Below, in pieces: positions 44,348 through 52,792 of a stretch of DNA of 64,000 bases. The first letter of the stretch is position 1, and every line of letters begins with the position of its first letter. Source of the DNA: an uncultured Bacteroidia bacterium (GTDB taxonomy: Bacteria > Bacteroidota > Bacteroidia > Bacteroidales > UBA932); the NCBI GenBank assembly GCA_902785065.1, contig CACZXH010000013.1, forward strand, positions 1 through 64,000, written 5' to 3'. The notes beneath the pieces were generated by a model, which was not told where the DNA came from, made no database searches, and was given only the letters and a program-made list of their open reading frames with translations. Made by a program: the position numbers and the translations under genes.

Positions 44348-45607
44348 ATGAAAAGAGTATTGATACTGATCCTGCTGGCTGTCGCCATGCTGCCAGGGAG
44401 CGCCCAGGACCTGACGCAATATAAAAAGATCGTCAAGGATCTGAGTTCCGCGCGGTTCCAGGGCCGCGGCTATGCCCGCGGCGGCGCGAACAAAGCCGGT
44501 AAATACCTGGAGAAGGCCTACCGCAAGGCCGGTGTCGATGCGGTTACCCGCCAGCATTTCACCTTGGACATCAATACCTTCGCCGGGGATATGAAACTCT
44601 CCGTCGACGGTCGGAAAATGGTCGCGGGAACGGATTTCACCGTCCGGGAGTTCTGTCCGGGCGTGGAAGGGACCTTTCCGGTCTATTACATCGACACCCT
44701 CAACTACGATTCCGCGAAAATCTTCGACGACCTGGCGAAGCCGGAGTACAAGGACGCTTTCGTCGTCTGTGATTTCTGGTTCACTTACAAGCACCGGGAA
44801 GACTTCCAGAAGCTCCAGAGTGCGGACGGCGCCCCGAACGCCGGCCTCATCCTTACCTGGGACGACCCACTGAAGTTCTACAAGGCCTACGGCGAAAAAG
44901 TGAACCCCAAGCCGGTCATCTGGCTCCTTTCGAAGCAGATTTCCCGCGGTTCCCGGAGCATTACCGTGGACATTGACAACAAGTTCTACACGAACTATCA
45001 GTGTTTCAATGTCATTGCCTCGGTGGAGGGCGCCCGCCACGACAGCTGTTACGTGTTTACGGCCCATTACGACCACTTGGGCAACCTTGGCCGCCGGGTG
45101 TTTTATCCCGGGGCCAATGACAATGCCTCCGGCACCGCCACCCTCGTCACGCTGGCCGCCTATTTTGCGCAGCATCGGCCCAAGTACGATATGCTGTTCA
45201 TCGCCTTCTCCGGAGAAGACGCGAATCTCCGCGGTTCGGAGTATTATGCGCAGCATCCGGTCATGCCGCTGGAAATGATCCGGTACCTCATCAATGTGGA
45301 CATGATCGGCGACAACAATCCTGTCCTGTACTGCGAGACCAGCGACCAGGGGCAGCGGGGCTTCGAGCTGGTGGAGCGTATCAATGCGGAAAAGGGCTAT
45401 TTCAAATCCCTGAACCATGGCAAACTGGCTGCGAACAGCGACCATTATCCGTTCGCCAAGCGCGGGATTCCCTGTATCTTCTTCGAAAATGAGGAGGGTT
45501 CCGCCTTCCCGTATTACCATACGCCGCTGGACAACTGGAAGAATGCCGTCTTCAACAGCTACGAACCGGTGTTCAGACTGATCACTGACTTTATCGAACA
45601 ATACTAA
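44348..45607 (+). CDS. M28 family zinc aminopeptidase, exported
   Basis: A 419-residue secreted peptidase with a signal peptide ending at GSAQD (about residue 20). All M28 metal and catalytic positions are visible: AHYDHLG, GANDNASGTATL, the catalytic Glu in FSGEDANLRGSE, VDMIGD, and a late His in ANSDHYPF. A PA-like insertion occupies about residues 80-220. It should trim N-terminal residues from peptides in the periplasm or outside. The start is set by the promoter box seven bases upstream and by the signal peptide. It is 15 bases ahead of the phosphate transporter fusion. Confidence 0.92.
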   Translation: MKRVLILILLAVAMLPGSAQDLTQYKKIVKDLSSARFQGRGYARGGANKAGKYLEKAYRKAGVDAVTRQHFTLDINTFAGDMKLSVDGRKMVAGTDFTVREFCPGVEGTFPVYYIDTLNYDSAKIFDDLAKPEYKDAFVVCDFWFTYKHREDFQKLQSADGAPNAGLILTWDDPLKFYKAYGEKVNPKPVIWLLSKQISRGSRSITVDIDNKFYTNYQCFNVIASVEGARHDSCYVFTAHYDHLGNLGRRVFYPGANDNASGTATLVTLAAYFAQHRPKYDMLFIAFSGEDANLRGSEYYAQHPVMPLEMIRYLINVDMIGDNNPVLYCETSDQGQRGFELVERINAEKGYFKSLNHGKLAANSDHYPFAKRGIPCIFFENEEGSAFPYYHTPLDNWKNAVFNSYEPVFRLITDFIEQY

Positions 45608-45622
45608 AACGACCATACGCAT

Positions 45623-47581
45623 ATGCTTATCGTCCTGAAACTTCTCGGCTCGATCGCCCTCCTGATCTACGGCATGAAAGTGATGAGCGAGGCCCTCCAG
45701 AAGATGGCGGGCCCGCAACTTCGTCACTTGCTGGGCGCGATGACCACCAACCGTTTCTCCGGGGTTGCCACCGGTGCGCTCGTGACCGTCGCGGTCCAGT
45801 CCTCCGCCGCCACCACCGTGATGACGGTGTCCTTCGTGAACGCGGCCCTGCTCACGCTCACCCAGGCCATTTCGATCATCATGGGTGCGAACATCGGTAC
45901 GACGATGAGTGCGTGGATCATGTCGGCCGGTTTCTCCTTCAATATGGCAGACATGGTGTGGCCGGCCTTTCTTGCGGGCATTATCCTGATCCAGCTGGGC
46001 AAGCACCGCTACATCGGCGATTTCCTCTTCGGCCTTTCCTTCCTGCTCTTTGCCCTGGGAATGCTGAAGCAGACGGGTGTGGAAATGGACCTGGCCAGCA
46101 AGCCTGCCGTCGTCGCCTTCTTCTCGAGTTTCAAGACCAATTACGGCACCATATTGCTGTTCCTGCTGATCGGTACGGTCCTGACGGCCATGGTGCAGAG
46201 TTCCGCGGCGCTGATGGCCATCACGATGGTCCTGTGCGCGACCGGAGCCATCTCCATCTATCAGGGTATCGCGTTGGTTATGGGTGAGAACATCGGCACC
46301 ACGGTTACGGCGAACCTCGCCGCGATGAGCGCGAACACGCAAGCGCGACGGACCGCTATGGCGCACTTGGTGTTCAACGTGTTCGGCGTCATCTGGGTGC
46401 TCATTTTCTTCTTCCCGTTCATCCGGATGGTCTGCGGCATCGTGGGCCTGGATCCGAATGCCCCCGAGCAGAACGCCACCCAGCTTTCCTTCGCGCTGGC
46501 AACGTTCCATACCTGTTTCAATGTGATCAACACCGCCGTCCTGATCTGGTTCATTCCGCAGATTGAAAAGCTGGTGTGCTTCCTCATCAAGCCCAAGCAG
46601 ACCGAAGAAGAGGACGAATTCCGCCTGCAGTACATTCGCGGCGGTATCATGAAGACCCCGGAAATCTCTGTCCTGCAGGCGCAGAAGGAAATCGTGGTCT
46701 TCGGCGAGCGGATGGAACGCATGTTCGGCCAGGTGAAGGAACTCTACGGTATCCAGGATGAGCAGGCCTTCGACAAGCTCTTCGACCGTATCAAGAAGGT
46801 CGAGGATATGAGCGACAAGATGGAGAACGAGATCGGCCGCTACCTCGGCGAAGTGGGATCGGCCCATCTGTCCGACGATACCAAGCAGAAGATCCGCGCG
46901 ATGCTCCGCCAGATCGGCGAGCTCGAGTCCGTGGGCGACAGCTGCTTCAACCTGGCCCGCATCCTGCGCCGCAAGCGCGAGAACAAGGTTGTGTTCGGCG
47001 AGGAGCAGGAGGCTGGCGTGGCCGAGATGTTCGCCCTGATCGACGAGGCCCTGGCCCGGATGAACGAATCCCTGGCCAACCGCCGGGAGAGTGTCTCCAT
47101 CGTAGACTCCGAGGATGTCGAACGACGTATCAACGCCTGCCGCAACGCGCTTAAACAGAAGAACATCGAGAATCTGGACGCCCAGGTGTACGGGTACGAC
47201 CTCGGTACCGTGTTCTCCGATCTCATTGGCGAATGCGAGAAGACCGGTGACTACATTATCAACGTCGTGGAGGCCCGTTTGGGCGCCGTCCGCAACGGTA
47301 TCCGGTTCCGCGGCATGCAGATCGACCCGGATGCCAAGGAGGTTACCGTGGACGGCGAACCCGTGGAACTGTCCATCCACGAGTACAACCTGCTGAAACT
47401 TTTCCTGGAGAACGTGGGCGAGACTTTCTCGGCGCAGGAATTGCACAAGAAGTGCTGGTCCGAGAATACGGCGACGAATGACCGGGTCGTCGATACCTAT
47501 ATCAACCGGCTCCGCCGCAAGATCGGCCCTTATGCCGAGAATGTAATTACCAAGGAAGGGGAGGGATACTGCTTCCAGTAG
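45623..47581 (+). CDS. Na/Pi cotransporter-PhoU protein fused to an OmpR/PhoB-type DNA-binding domain
   Basis: A 652-residue single reading frame with three parts. Residues 1 to about 320 form the NptA-type transporter: two inverted repeats each carrying the QSSAA motif (VAVQSSAATT and AMVQSSAAL) and MGANIGTT/MGENIGTT. Residues about 345-545 are a PhoU-like helical bundle. Residues 563-652 (47309-47578) are a winged helix: DAKEVTVDGEPVELSIHEYNLLKLF, the recognition region NDRVVDTYINRLRRK, and the terminal hairpin ITKEGEGYCF, as in PhoB/OmpR output domains. Typical Bacteroidetes homologues end after PhoU near 560-570 residues. No receiver domain is present. The fusion suggests a membrane-tethered regulator that couples phosphate transport directly to transcription. 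Confidence 0.9.
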   Translation: MLIVLKLLGSIALLIYGMKVMSEALQKMAGPQLRHLLGAMTTNRFSGVATGALVTVAVQSSAATTVMTVSFVNAALLTLTQAISIIMGANIGTTMSAWIMSAGFSFNMADMVWPAFLAGIILIQLGKHRYIGDFLFGLSFLLFALGMLKQTGVEMDLASKPAVVAFFSSFKTNYGTILLFLLIGTVLTAMVQSSAALMAITMVLCATGAISIYQGIALVMGENIGTTVTANLAAMSANTQARRTAMAHLVFNVFGVIWVLIFFFPFIRMVCGIVGLDPNAPEQNATQLSFALATFHTCFNVINTAVLIWFIPQIEKLVCFLIKPKQTEEEDEFRLQYIRGGIMKTPEISVLQAQKEIVVFGERMERMFGQVKELYGIQDEQAFDKLFDRIKKVEDMSDKMENEIGRYLGEVGSAHLSDDTKQKIRAMLRQIGELESVGDSCFNLARILRRKRENKVVFGEEQEAGVAEMFALIDEALARMNESLANRRESVSIVDSEDVERRINACRNALKQKNIENLDAQVYGYDLGTVFSDLIGECEKTGDYIINVVEARLGAVRNGIRFRGMQIDPDAKEVTVDGEPVELSIHEYNLLKLFLENVGETFSAQELHKKCWSENTATNDRVVDTYINRLRRKIGPYAENVITKEGEGYCFQ

Positions 47582-47589
47582 TCCTTTTC

Positions 47590-48030
47590 TTATGCCAACA
47601 TCGCTTCACAACCTTCCAGGATATCTTGGAAGGTTGTTTCGAAATCCCCCGTATACCACGGGTCCGCGACGTCCCGGCCGACGCCCGTATACGACATCAT
47701 CAGATGGATCTTCCCGTCCGGATCATCGGGAATGATACGCTTAATGAGCCGGAGGTTCCAGGCGTCCATGCAGATAATGCGGTCAAAGCGGTCGTAATCG
47801 GCCCTTGTCACCTGCCTGGCACGCTTTTCCTTGTCGAAAGGCACGCCGTGCTGGGAGAGGCAGCGCTTGGCCGGCGGATAGATGGGATTGCCGATTTCTT
47901 CCGTGGAAACGGCGGCCGATTCGATATGCCAGAAAACCTCAAGGCCCCGGCTTCGGACCAGGGCCTTGAGAATGAATTCTGCCATCGGGCTGCGGCATAT
48001 GTTGCCGTGGCAGACGAAAAGGACTCGCAT
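47590..48030 (-). CDS. Low-molecular-weight protein tyrosine phosphatase
   Basis: A 146-residue cytosolic phosphatase with the P-loop VCHGNICRSP at residues 6-15 (Cys7, Arg13) and the general-acid DPWYTGDF loop near residue 122. No signal peptide is present. It follows, at an 8-base gap, a large exported lipoprotein that ends in an unrelated tyrosine phosphatase domain, so the two may be co-transcribed. In other bacteria such enzymes counter tyrosine kinases that control capsule export, but no such kinase is in the window. Confidence 0.93.
   Translation of the reverse strand: MRVLFVCHGNICRSPMAEFILKALVRSRGLEVFWHIESAAVSTEEIGNPIYPPAKRCLSQHGVPFDKEKRARQVTRADYDRFDRIICMDAWNLRLIKRIIPDDPDGKIHLMMSYTGVGRDVADPWYTGDFETTFQDILEGCEAMLA
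47608..47637 (+). terminator. Possible terminator hairpin after the Na/Pi fusion gene
   Basis: A perfect 11-bp stem (ACAACCTTCCA with TGGAAGGTTGT) and an eight-base loop lie 26 bases after the plus-strand stop, inside the 3' end of the convergent phosphatase gene. The run of T after the stem is short, so termination is only possible. Confidence 0.4.
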
Positions 48031-48038
48031 GGATCTAT

Positions 48039-51000
48039 TTATTGGAGGACGATGCTCTTGAATTCGTCGATCTGGGACTGCGTGATTCCGATTGACTTCA
48101 CATAGTTCTCAATCTTGTCCTGGAAGGTGTTGCCGCTTTGCTTTCTCAGGAAATCAATGCCCTGACGGAAGTAATAGTCCTGAGGCCTTCCCGTACGATA
48201 TCTCAGACCGGCAGCTTCGCTGAAAGAGGTGAGTTCATAGTCGATCGAGCAATCTTTTTCAGAGACACCGAGCAGACCTTCGATCAGCATGGCGATGTAT
48301 CCGGTCCGGTCGGCCCCGATGTAACAATGGAAGTAGGAGGCTTTCCCCTTTTTTGCCGTGTCGAAAATGGCCGTGAGGACATTCTTGACTTTGCTTGCCG
48401 TAGTCAGATCCGTGAAGCTGTCGAATCCGGGACTGATATAACCCACATTGTATCCAGTCGTGAAGGGCTGATAGCAGGTGCTGTTTCCATCGTCGTTATA
48501 ACCGGAGCTGTTTGCTCTTCCGTTTCTCAAATCAATGTCCATACCAATGTTCAAGAAGTTGGTCAGAATGGGTTTTTCGGTGTCAGTCGTCTTGTCCATA
48601 TTCGTTCCTCTGAAGATGTAACCATATTTGATGGCTTTCTTTGTCCCCTTGTCGGTCACTTCGAGTCCGCCCAAATCGCGGCAGTTGTTGGCGTGCCCTT
48701 TCTTCTCGACATTACTGACCTTGATCATGCGACGCCGGCCGGTGGTATTGAAATAGCCCTTCTCCCAAACGGTGGAGCCTTCGGAAACGGTGTAATAGTA
48801 GGTGCGACCGGGGATGAGGTTGAACACGTCGGCGGAAGTGGAATTCGCCGTCGCATTCTGCGACCAAACCTCGCCGCTCAGGGACTTGTCCTCGTAGATG
48901 GTGACGACGGTGGAACTGGAAGCGGCGGAATAGGTCCATTTGATGGTCACGGGATTCGGACAGTCCTTCCGGTCAATGTCATCGTAGGCGGAACTAGCGG
49001 CATAGGTGGCCATGACGGAATTGGTGTCGTCATCGTCGTCCGAATAGTGGCTGGTCGCATCCGTCAGGTAATCCTGAAGCGCCCGGTTTTCCAGGCTGAA
49101 GGAGCCCAGATCCTCCCAGTCCTGTGAAGGAGCTTTGAAGATGCGCAGGGTATAGGAGGCGGTCGCACCGTAGTATTTGTCGGTTTTTTCGGCTGTCGCC
49201 GTGATGGTCGCGGAGCCGGCGCTGACAACCTTGATCTTGCCGTTTTCTATCTTGGCGACGCTTTCCTGGTCGGAAGAATACGTGACAGCAGTCTGGGCGC
49301 CATAGACAGTTTGCGGATTGTAACTTTTGCCGATTTCGCAGTCGGTACCCAGGTTCCAGGTAACGGTCGCATTGTTGAAGCTCAGGGTCTGTTTCTGCTT
49401 GGCCGCACCGTCGGAACGGACGAACAGATACAGGTTGTTTGCGCCGGGGCCGGTAGCGGCTGTGAAATTGCCGGAAGAATAGCGGAACACATAACTGTTG
49501 GTACCAGTCAATGTCAGTTTTCCGTCAGGTGACAGCGCGAAAGTGGAGCGATACCCGGTGTCGGCCAAAGCATCAACTTTCGCCGCCGTGAAAACCCCGT
49601 TTCTATTGACATACCAATAATAGTCCGCCGATCCGTCCGCCTCCGGAACAATCAGGGAATACTTGATCAATGTTCCATCCTGATTGTTGATTGTGAACCG
49701 GCAGGCATCTGCATCGGCCGCATCGATTTCATCATCAACGATGATGACGTCGACTGCATTGTTGGTGGTCTGGAAACCGTTCTTGCCGGCATTCAGGATG
49801 GGTTTGAAAGCTTTTTTAGTGGAACCGTCCACGTAGGCGATGACATACTCGCCTCCGTCTTTGATCTGGTCCGTGGACGTGACCCGGACATAAGTGCCTG
49901 CAGTCGATGCTCTTCTGATTTGCAGTGTGTAGGTTGCGGATCCGGCACTGTACTGCTCGTCCTCTGCAACCGAGGCCGTGATGGTCACGGTGCCGGCAGC
50001 GACTGGCGTCACGGTGCCGTTGGCGCTGACCGTGGCGATCTTGCTGTCACTGGAGGAGTAAGTCACGGTCGTATAGGTTCCGGAAAGGACCGGTTTCTGC
50101 GGAGTTTCCCCTAAGATACAGGTGACGCTCGCCGGGTTGAAGCTGAGGCCACGGTCCTGTTTGATGTGCTCAGGGGTGCCTTCCTTCAAGTAGAGGTGCA
50201 CGCCGACGGAGGAACCGGATCCGCCGATCTTGAATCTGTTCTCCTCCGATTTGAAATAGAGGACCTGACCGGTTTGGCCTGAATCGTTCGACTGGGTGGT
50301 ACTGAAGAAAAACGCTCCGTTATATCCGGTCGTCAAGGCATAAGGATAAGTCACTCCCGACTGGGAATTGACATAACCAAGTCCGGCGGCGTTGCCGGAA
50401 TAATTGCAGACGAGATAATTGCCGTCGTTGAATTTCAAGTAATAGTTGTTGCCGCTGTTCTCGACGGTGAATTCGTAACCGGCCAGAGTGCCCTTGTTGT
50501 CGACGATGACGTTGTTTTCGATCGAGACGTTGTCGTAGGATCCGTTCGTAGCTCCTTTGAACAACCTTTGGTCGTTTGCATCGACAATCAGGTAGGTGCC
50601 TCCGACGTAGATGGAAGATACCTTGGTATACTTGACGGACTCATCCTTCATAGCGCAGGTCCATCCTACCCAAGCTCCGGCTTCATGGGCGACGCCCGGT
50701 GTTTTCTCACACTTATAAACACTGCCGTCATCTGAATAGACCTGGACGGTGACCTTGTGCCCTCTTAGATCAACCGGAGCGGCGGTCAGGTAAAACAACA
50801 CGGGATTCTGTGCCGTCGATGTCTCGGTGAGTTTGAAATCCTTCAACGAAATCTCCAGCGTGTTAGAATAAGTCTTCCCCTTGATGGACAGATCATCCAG
50901 CCCGAAGGTGCCCTGCTGAAGGAACAGGGGCTCATCAGTCGTGACGGACAGTTTCGAATAGGAACCCGCAGGAAGGCCGGACGCCTTGAGCCGGAAGACC

Positions 51001-51530
51001 GTATTCAGCATCAAGAATTTGAATCGCAGGGAGCCTGTTGAGGATGATGTCCCATGAGAGGCGAGATAAAAACGGGTCCCGCTGTAATTCGATACGCCAG
51101 TCTGTGACTGACCGGTAAATGAAACCGGAATCGCGTTACGGTCCAATTTCATGTTACAGACGAAAGGATAGTATGCGGAGTAGGTGGAATTCTCCCGCAA
51201 TGCCCAGCCTCCACCATCGAAATGGGCGACATTCGTACCGATACCGTCGACCATTTCGAAGAATACTTGTGAACCCTTGTCGGGATAGATGCCCACGGTG
51301 TCAGTAGCTTCCCAACTGAATTGGATGTCGTTGTTTCCTTCCTGACTTAGCGAAGCTCTTGTCTCCAGATTATCATCTATCAAATATCGGATTTCAGGGA
51401 CTTCAAAAATGACCTGTTCTACAAGATTACCGTCATCAGACTTTTCGTGGAAATCCATTTCACTGAGATCCGAACATGCGGCAAACAATCCCACGATTGC
51501 GGCCATAAACACAAGTGCACCTTTCTTCAT
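48039..51530 (-). CDS. Large exported lipoprotein: fimbrillin-like N-terminus, Ig-like repeats, C-terminal tyrosine phosphatase
   Basis: A 1163-residue lipoprotein. The lipobox ends at Cys19 (GLFAAC), and the start at 51530 excludes 25 non-signal residues of the longer frame. Residues about 45-290 look like a Mfa/fimbrillin-type domain. Two similar modules follow, each a beta-rich unit plus a BIG2-like Ig fold (LSFNPASVTCILGETP... and LSFNNATVTWNLGTDC...). A fibronectin-like stretch leads to a Y_phosphatase3-type domain with NCRDLGG, IDLRNGR and the P-loop HCYIGADRTG (Cys1069, Arg1075). It should act outside the inner membrane, probably at the surface. Base composition is lower in GC (about 45-50% in the lines I sampled) than the neighbours. 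Substrate unknown. Confidence 0.82.
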   Translation of the reverse strand: MKKGALVFMAAIVGLFAACSDLSEMDFHEKSDDGNLVEQVIFEVPEIRYLIDDNLETRASLSQEGNNDIQFSWEATDTVGIYPDKGSQVFFEMVDGIGTNVAHFDGGGWALRENSTYSAYYPFVCNMKLDRNAIPVSFTGQSQTGVSNYSGTRFYLASHGTSSSTGSLRFKFLMLNTVFRLKASGLPAGSYSKLSVTTDEPLFLQQGTFGLDDLSIKGKTYSNTLEISLKDFKLTETSTAQNPVLFYLTAAPVDLRGHKVTVQVYSDDGSVYKCEKTPGVAHEAGAWVGWTCAMKDESVKYTKVSSIYVGGTYLIVDANDQRLFKGATNGSYDNVSIENNVIVDNKGTLAGYEFTVENSGNNYYLKFNDGNYLVCNYSGNAAGLGYVNSQSGVTYPYALTTGYNGAFFFSTTQSNDSGQTGQVLYFKSEENRFKIGGSGSSVGVHLYLKEGTPEHIKQDRGLSFNPASVTCILGETPQKPVLSGTYTTVTYSSSDSKIATVSANGTVTPVAAGTVTITASVAEDEQYSAGSATYTLQIRRASTAGTYVRVTSTDQIKDGGEYVIAYVDGSTKKAFKPILNAGKNGFQTTNNAVDVIIVDDEIDAADADACRFTINNQDGTLIKYSLIVPEADGSADYYWYVNRNGVFTAAKVDALADTGYRSTFALSPDGKLTLTGTNSYVFRYSSGNFTAATGPGANNLYLFVRSDGAAKQKQTLSFNNATVTWNLGTDCEIGKSYNPQTVYGAQTAVTYSSDQESVAKIENGKIKVVSAGSATITATAEKTDKYYGATASYTLRIFKAPSQDWEDLGSFSLENRALQDYLTDATSHYSDDDDDTNSVMATYAASSAYDDIDRKDCPNPVTIKWTYSAASSSTVVTIYEDKSLSGEVWSQNATANSTSADVFNLIPGRTYYYTVSEGSTVWEKGYFNTTGRRRMIKVSNVEKKGHANNCRDLGGLEVTDKGTKKAIKYGYIFRGTNMDKTTDTEKPILTNFLNIGMDIDLRNGRANSSGYNDDGNSTCYQPFTTGYNVGYISPGFDSFTDLTTASKVKNVLTAIFDTAKKGKASYFHCYIGADRTGYIAMLIEGLLGVSEKDCSIDYELTSFSEAAGLRYRTGRPQDYYFRQGIDFLRKQSGNTFQDKIENYVKSIGITQSQIDEFKSIVLQ

Positions 51531-51613
51531 GCTTAGTTTTTTATATGTGGTATGATGTCTTTGCAAAAACCCGGCCATGAAGATGCATAAAAAATGCAAC
51601 TCCATAGAATTTA

Positions 51614-51637
51614 CAAAAATACAAAATGATTTTCAAA
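51614..51637 (-). promoter_or_regulatory. Promoter of the exported phosphatase gene
   Basis: Minus-strand TATTTTTG (51621 to 51614) with TTTG (51637-51634) 12 bp upstream. The leader to the ATG at 51530 is about 80 bases, much longer than at most promoters here. Confidence 0.5.
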
Positions 51638-51646
51638 AACGGATGA

Positions 51647-52411
51647 TTATCGTTGTAAATACACGATTCTTTCCGCTTCCGGGAACTTCTCGATGGCATA
51701 CCGGAGCATCGTCCGGGGCATGGTTTGATAGCGTGGCTCCAGGTATGTGACGAGCGCTTCCTTGTCCCGCTTACCGGCCTCGCGGAGCAGCCAGCCCACG
51801 GCTTTGTGAATGAGGTCATGCGGGTGATGCAGGAGAATATCGGCAATGTCGAAAGTGTCCTGCAACTGTCCGTGCCTGATGAAGGTCATAGTACTGACGA
51901 TGCCGATTCGCTGCTCCCAGATTGTCTTTCCGTTCCGGGCCAGGTCATACAGAAGCTGCCGGTCCTTGTCCAGGAGCCACACCCCCAGCAGGGGATAGCA
52001 CGACAGGTCCACGAGGTCCCAGTTGTTGATCCGGTCGGTATGGGCGAGGTAAAAGTCGACGCAATCCTGTTGCGAGATGCCCGGTCGGGCCGGGCATGAC
52101 GACTTTCCCGGCTTGCCCTCCGTCATTCCCGGCTTGACCGGGAATCTTTTCGCATGCGCGAAGATCTCCACCAGCGCCAGCAGCGCGGCGAGCCGGACCT
52201 CGTGATACTCGCTGGCAATGCACGCTTCCATGTCCTGCAGGGTGGTTTCCCGCCAGCAGGCCTTCACGACCTCCCGCGTTACGGGCACCTTGATTCCGAG
52301 GAACTGGTCGCCCTCGCCATACTGCCCGGGCCCCGTCTTGAAGAACCGGGACAGTCCTTCCACCTGGCTCGCATCGGCCCGCGCGGTGATTTCTTGTAGT
52401 AACTTATTCAT
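51647..52411 (-). CDS. AlkD-like DNA alkylation repair protein with palindromic insertion
   Basis: A 254-residue HEAT-repeat protein of the AlkD family, which removes bulky alkylated bases. The conserved core INNWDLVDLSCYPLLGVWLL and the flanking helices are intact. Between VEIFAHAKR and the DFYLAHTDRINNWDLVD block the coding sequence holds about 25 residues rich in Pro, Gly and Lys (FPVKPGMTEGKPG and SCPARPGIS) that are absent from usual family members. They are encoded by two palindromic DNA units (52076-52101 and 52121-52146). The insertion keeps the frame and lies in a loop between helices. Confidence 0.85.
   Translation of the reverse strand: MNKLLQEITARADASQVEGLSRFFKTGPGQYGEGDQFLGIKVPVTREVVKACWRETTLQDMEACIASEYHEVRLAALLALVEIFAHAKRFPVKPGMTEGKPGKSSCPARPGISQQDCVDFYLAHTDRINNWDLVDLSCYPLLGVWLLDKDRQLLYDLARNGKTIWEQRIGIVSTMTFIRHGQLQDTFDIADILLHHPHDLIHKAVGWLLREAGKRDKEALVTYLEPRYQTMPRTMLRYAIEKFPEAERIVYLQR
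52076..52146. repeat. Pair of palindromic units inside the alkD-like gene
   Basis: Two palindromes face each other: TGCCCGG...CCGGGCA (52078-52096) and ATTCCCGG...CCGGGAAT (52125-52145). They carry mirror-image tails CATGACG and CGTCATT, separated by 19 bases. The arrangement resembles REP/BIME-type repeats, which are usually intergenic, but here it is read through in frame. Confidence 0.65.
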
Positions 52412-52450
52412 GGATGTCGATCTTCACAACCTTACGGTGCTTCGGCCGCC

Positions 52451-52792
52451 TCAGGAAAGGACTAATCCGAAGGCGATTGCGAGGATTGCCACGGGCAGGA
52501 GCAGATATTGCTTCCACGTGGTCAGGAACAGGCGGATGCTGTCCCACAGTCCCTGCCCTGCGGAGGCGGCATCCACCGGATAAAGGAAGGCGATGGCAGT
52601 GGCCAGCACGCCGACGGCGAGGCCGATGGCCAGCGCAAACACGAGCGCCAGGCGGCCTCGGCTGCGTTGTCGGTCCACCTCAGCCTTGATGCCCTCCACG
52701 GCCTCGAGCCGCCGGCGGGTCTCCAGCAGAAAGGTGGGGTCGTCTTTCACGGCGGGCTTGTTCCCGCGCAGGAATTCGTCGATCTCGTTCAT
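52451..52792 (-). CDS. Small membrane protein, putative anti-sigma partner
   Basis: A 113-residue protein with a charged N-terminal half (MNEIDEFLRGNKPAVKDDP) and two membrane segments (about residues 47-70 and 92-112). The ATG at 52792 overlaps the stop of the ECF sigma gene as ATGA, the usual layout for a sigma factor and its membrane regulator. It has no zinc-finger anti-sigma motif (HxxxCxxC), so the anti-sigma role rests on position only. Confidence 0.75.
   Translation of the reverse strand: MNEIDEFLRGNKPAVKDDPTFLLETRRRLEAVEGIKAEVDRQRSRGRLALVFALAIGLAVGVLATAIAFLYPVDAASAGQGLWDSIRLFLTTWKQYLLLPVAILAIAFGLVLS

Noticed and set aside
44303..47446. A 1047-residue open frame antisense to the M28 peptidase and Na/Pi fusion
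   Set aside because: Same reason: no recognisable domain, no promoter or start context, and the plus-strand frames have clear protein families.
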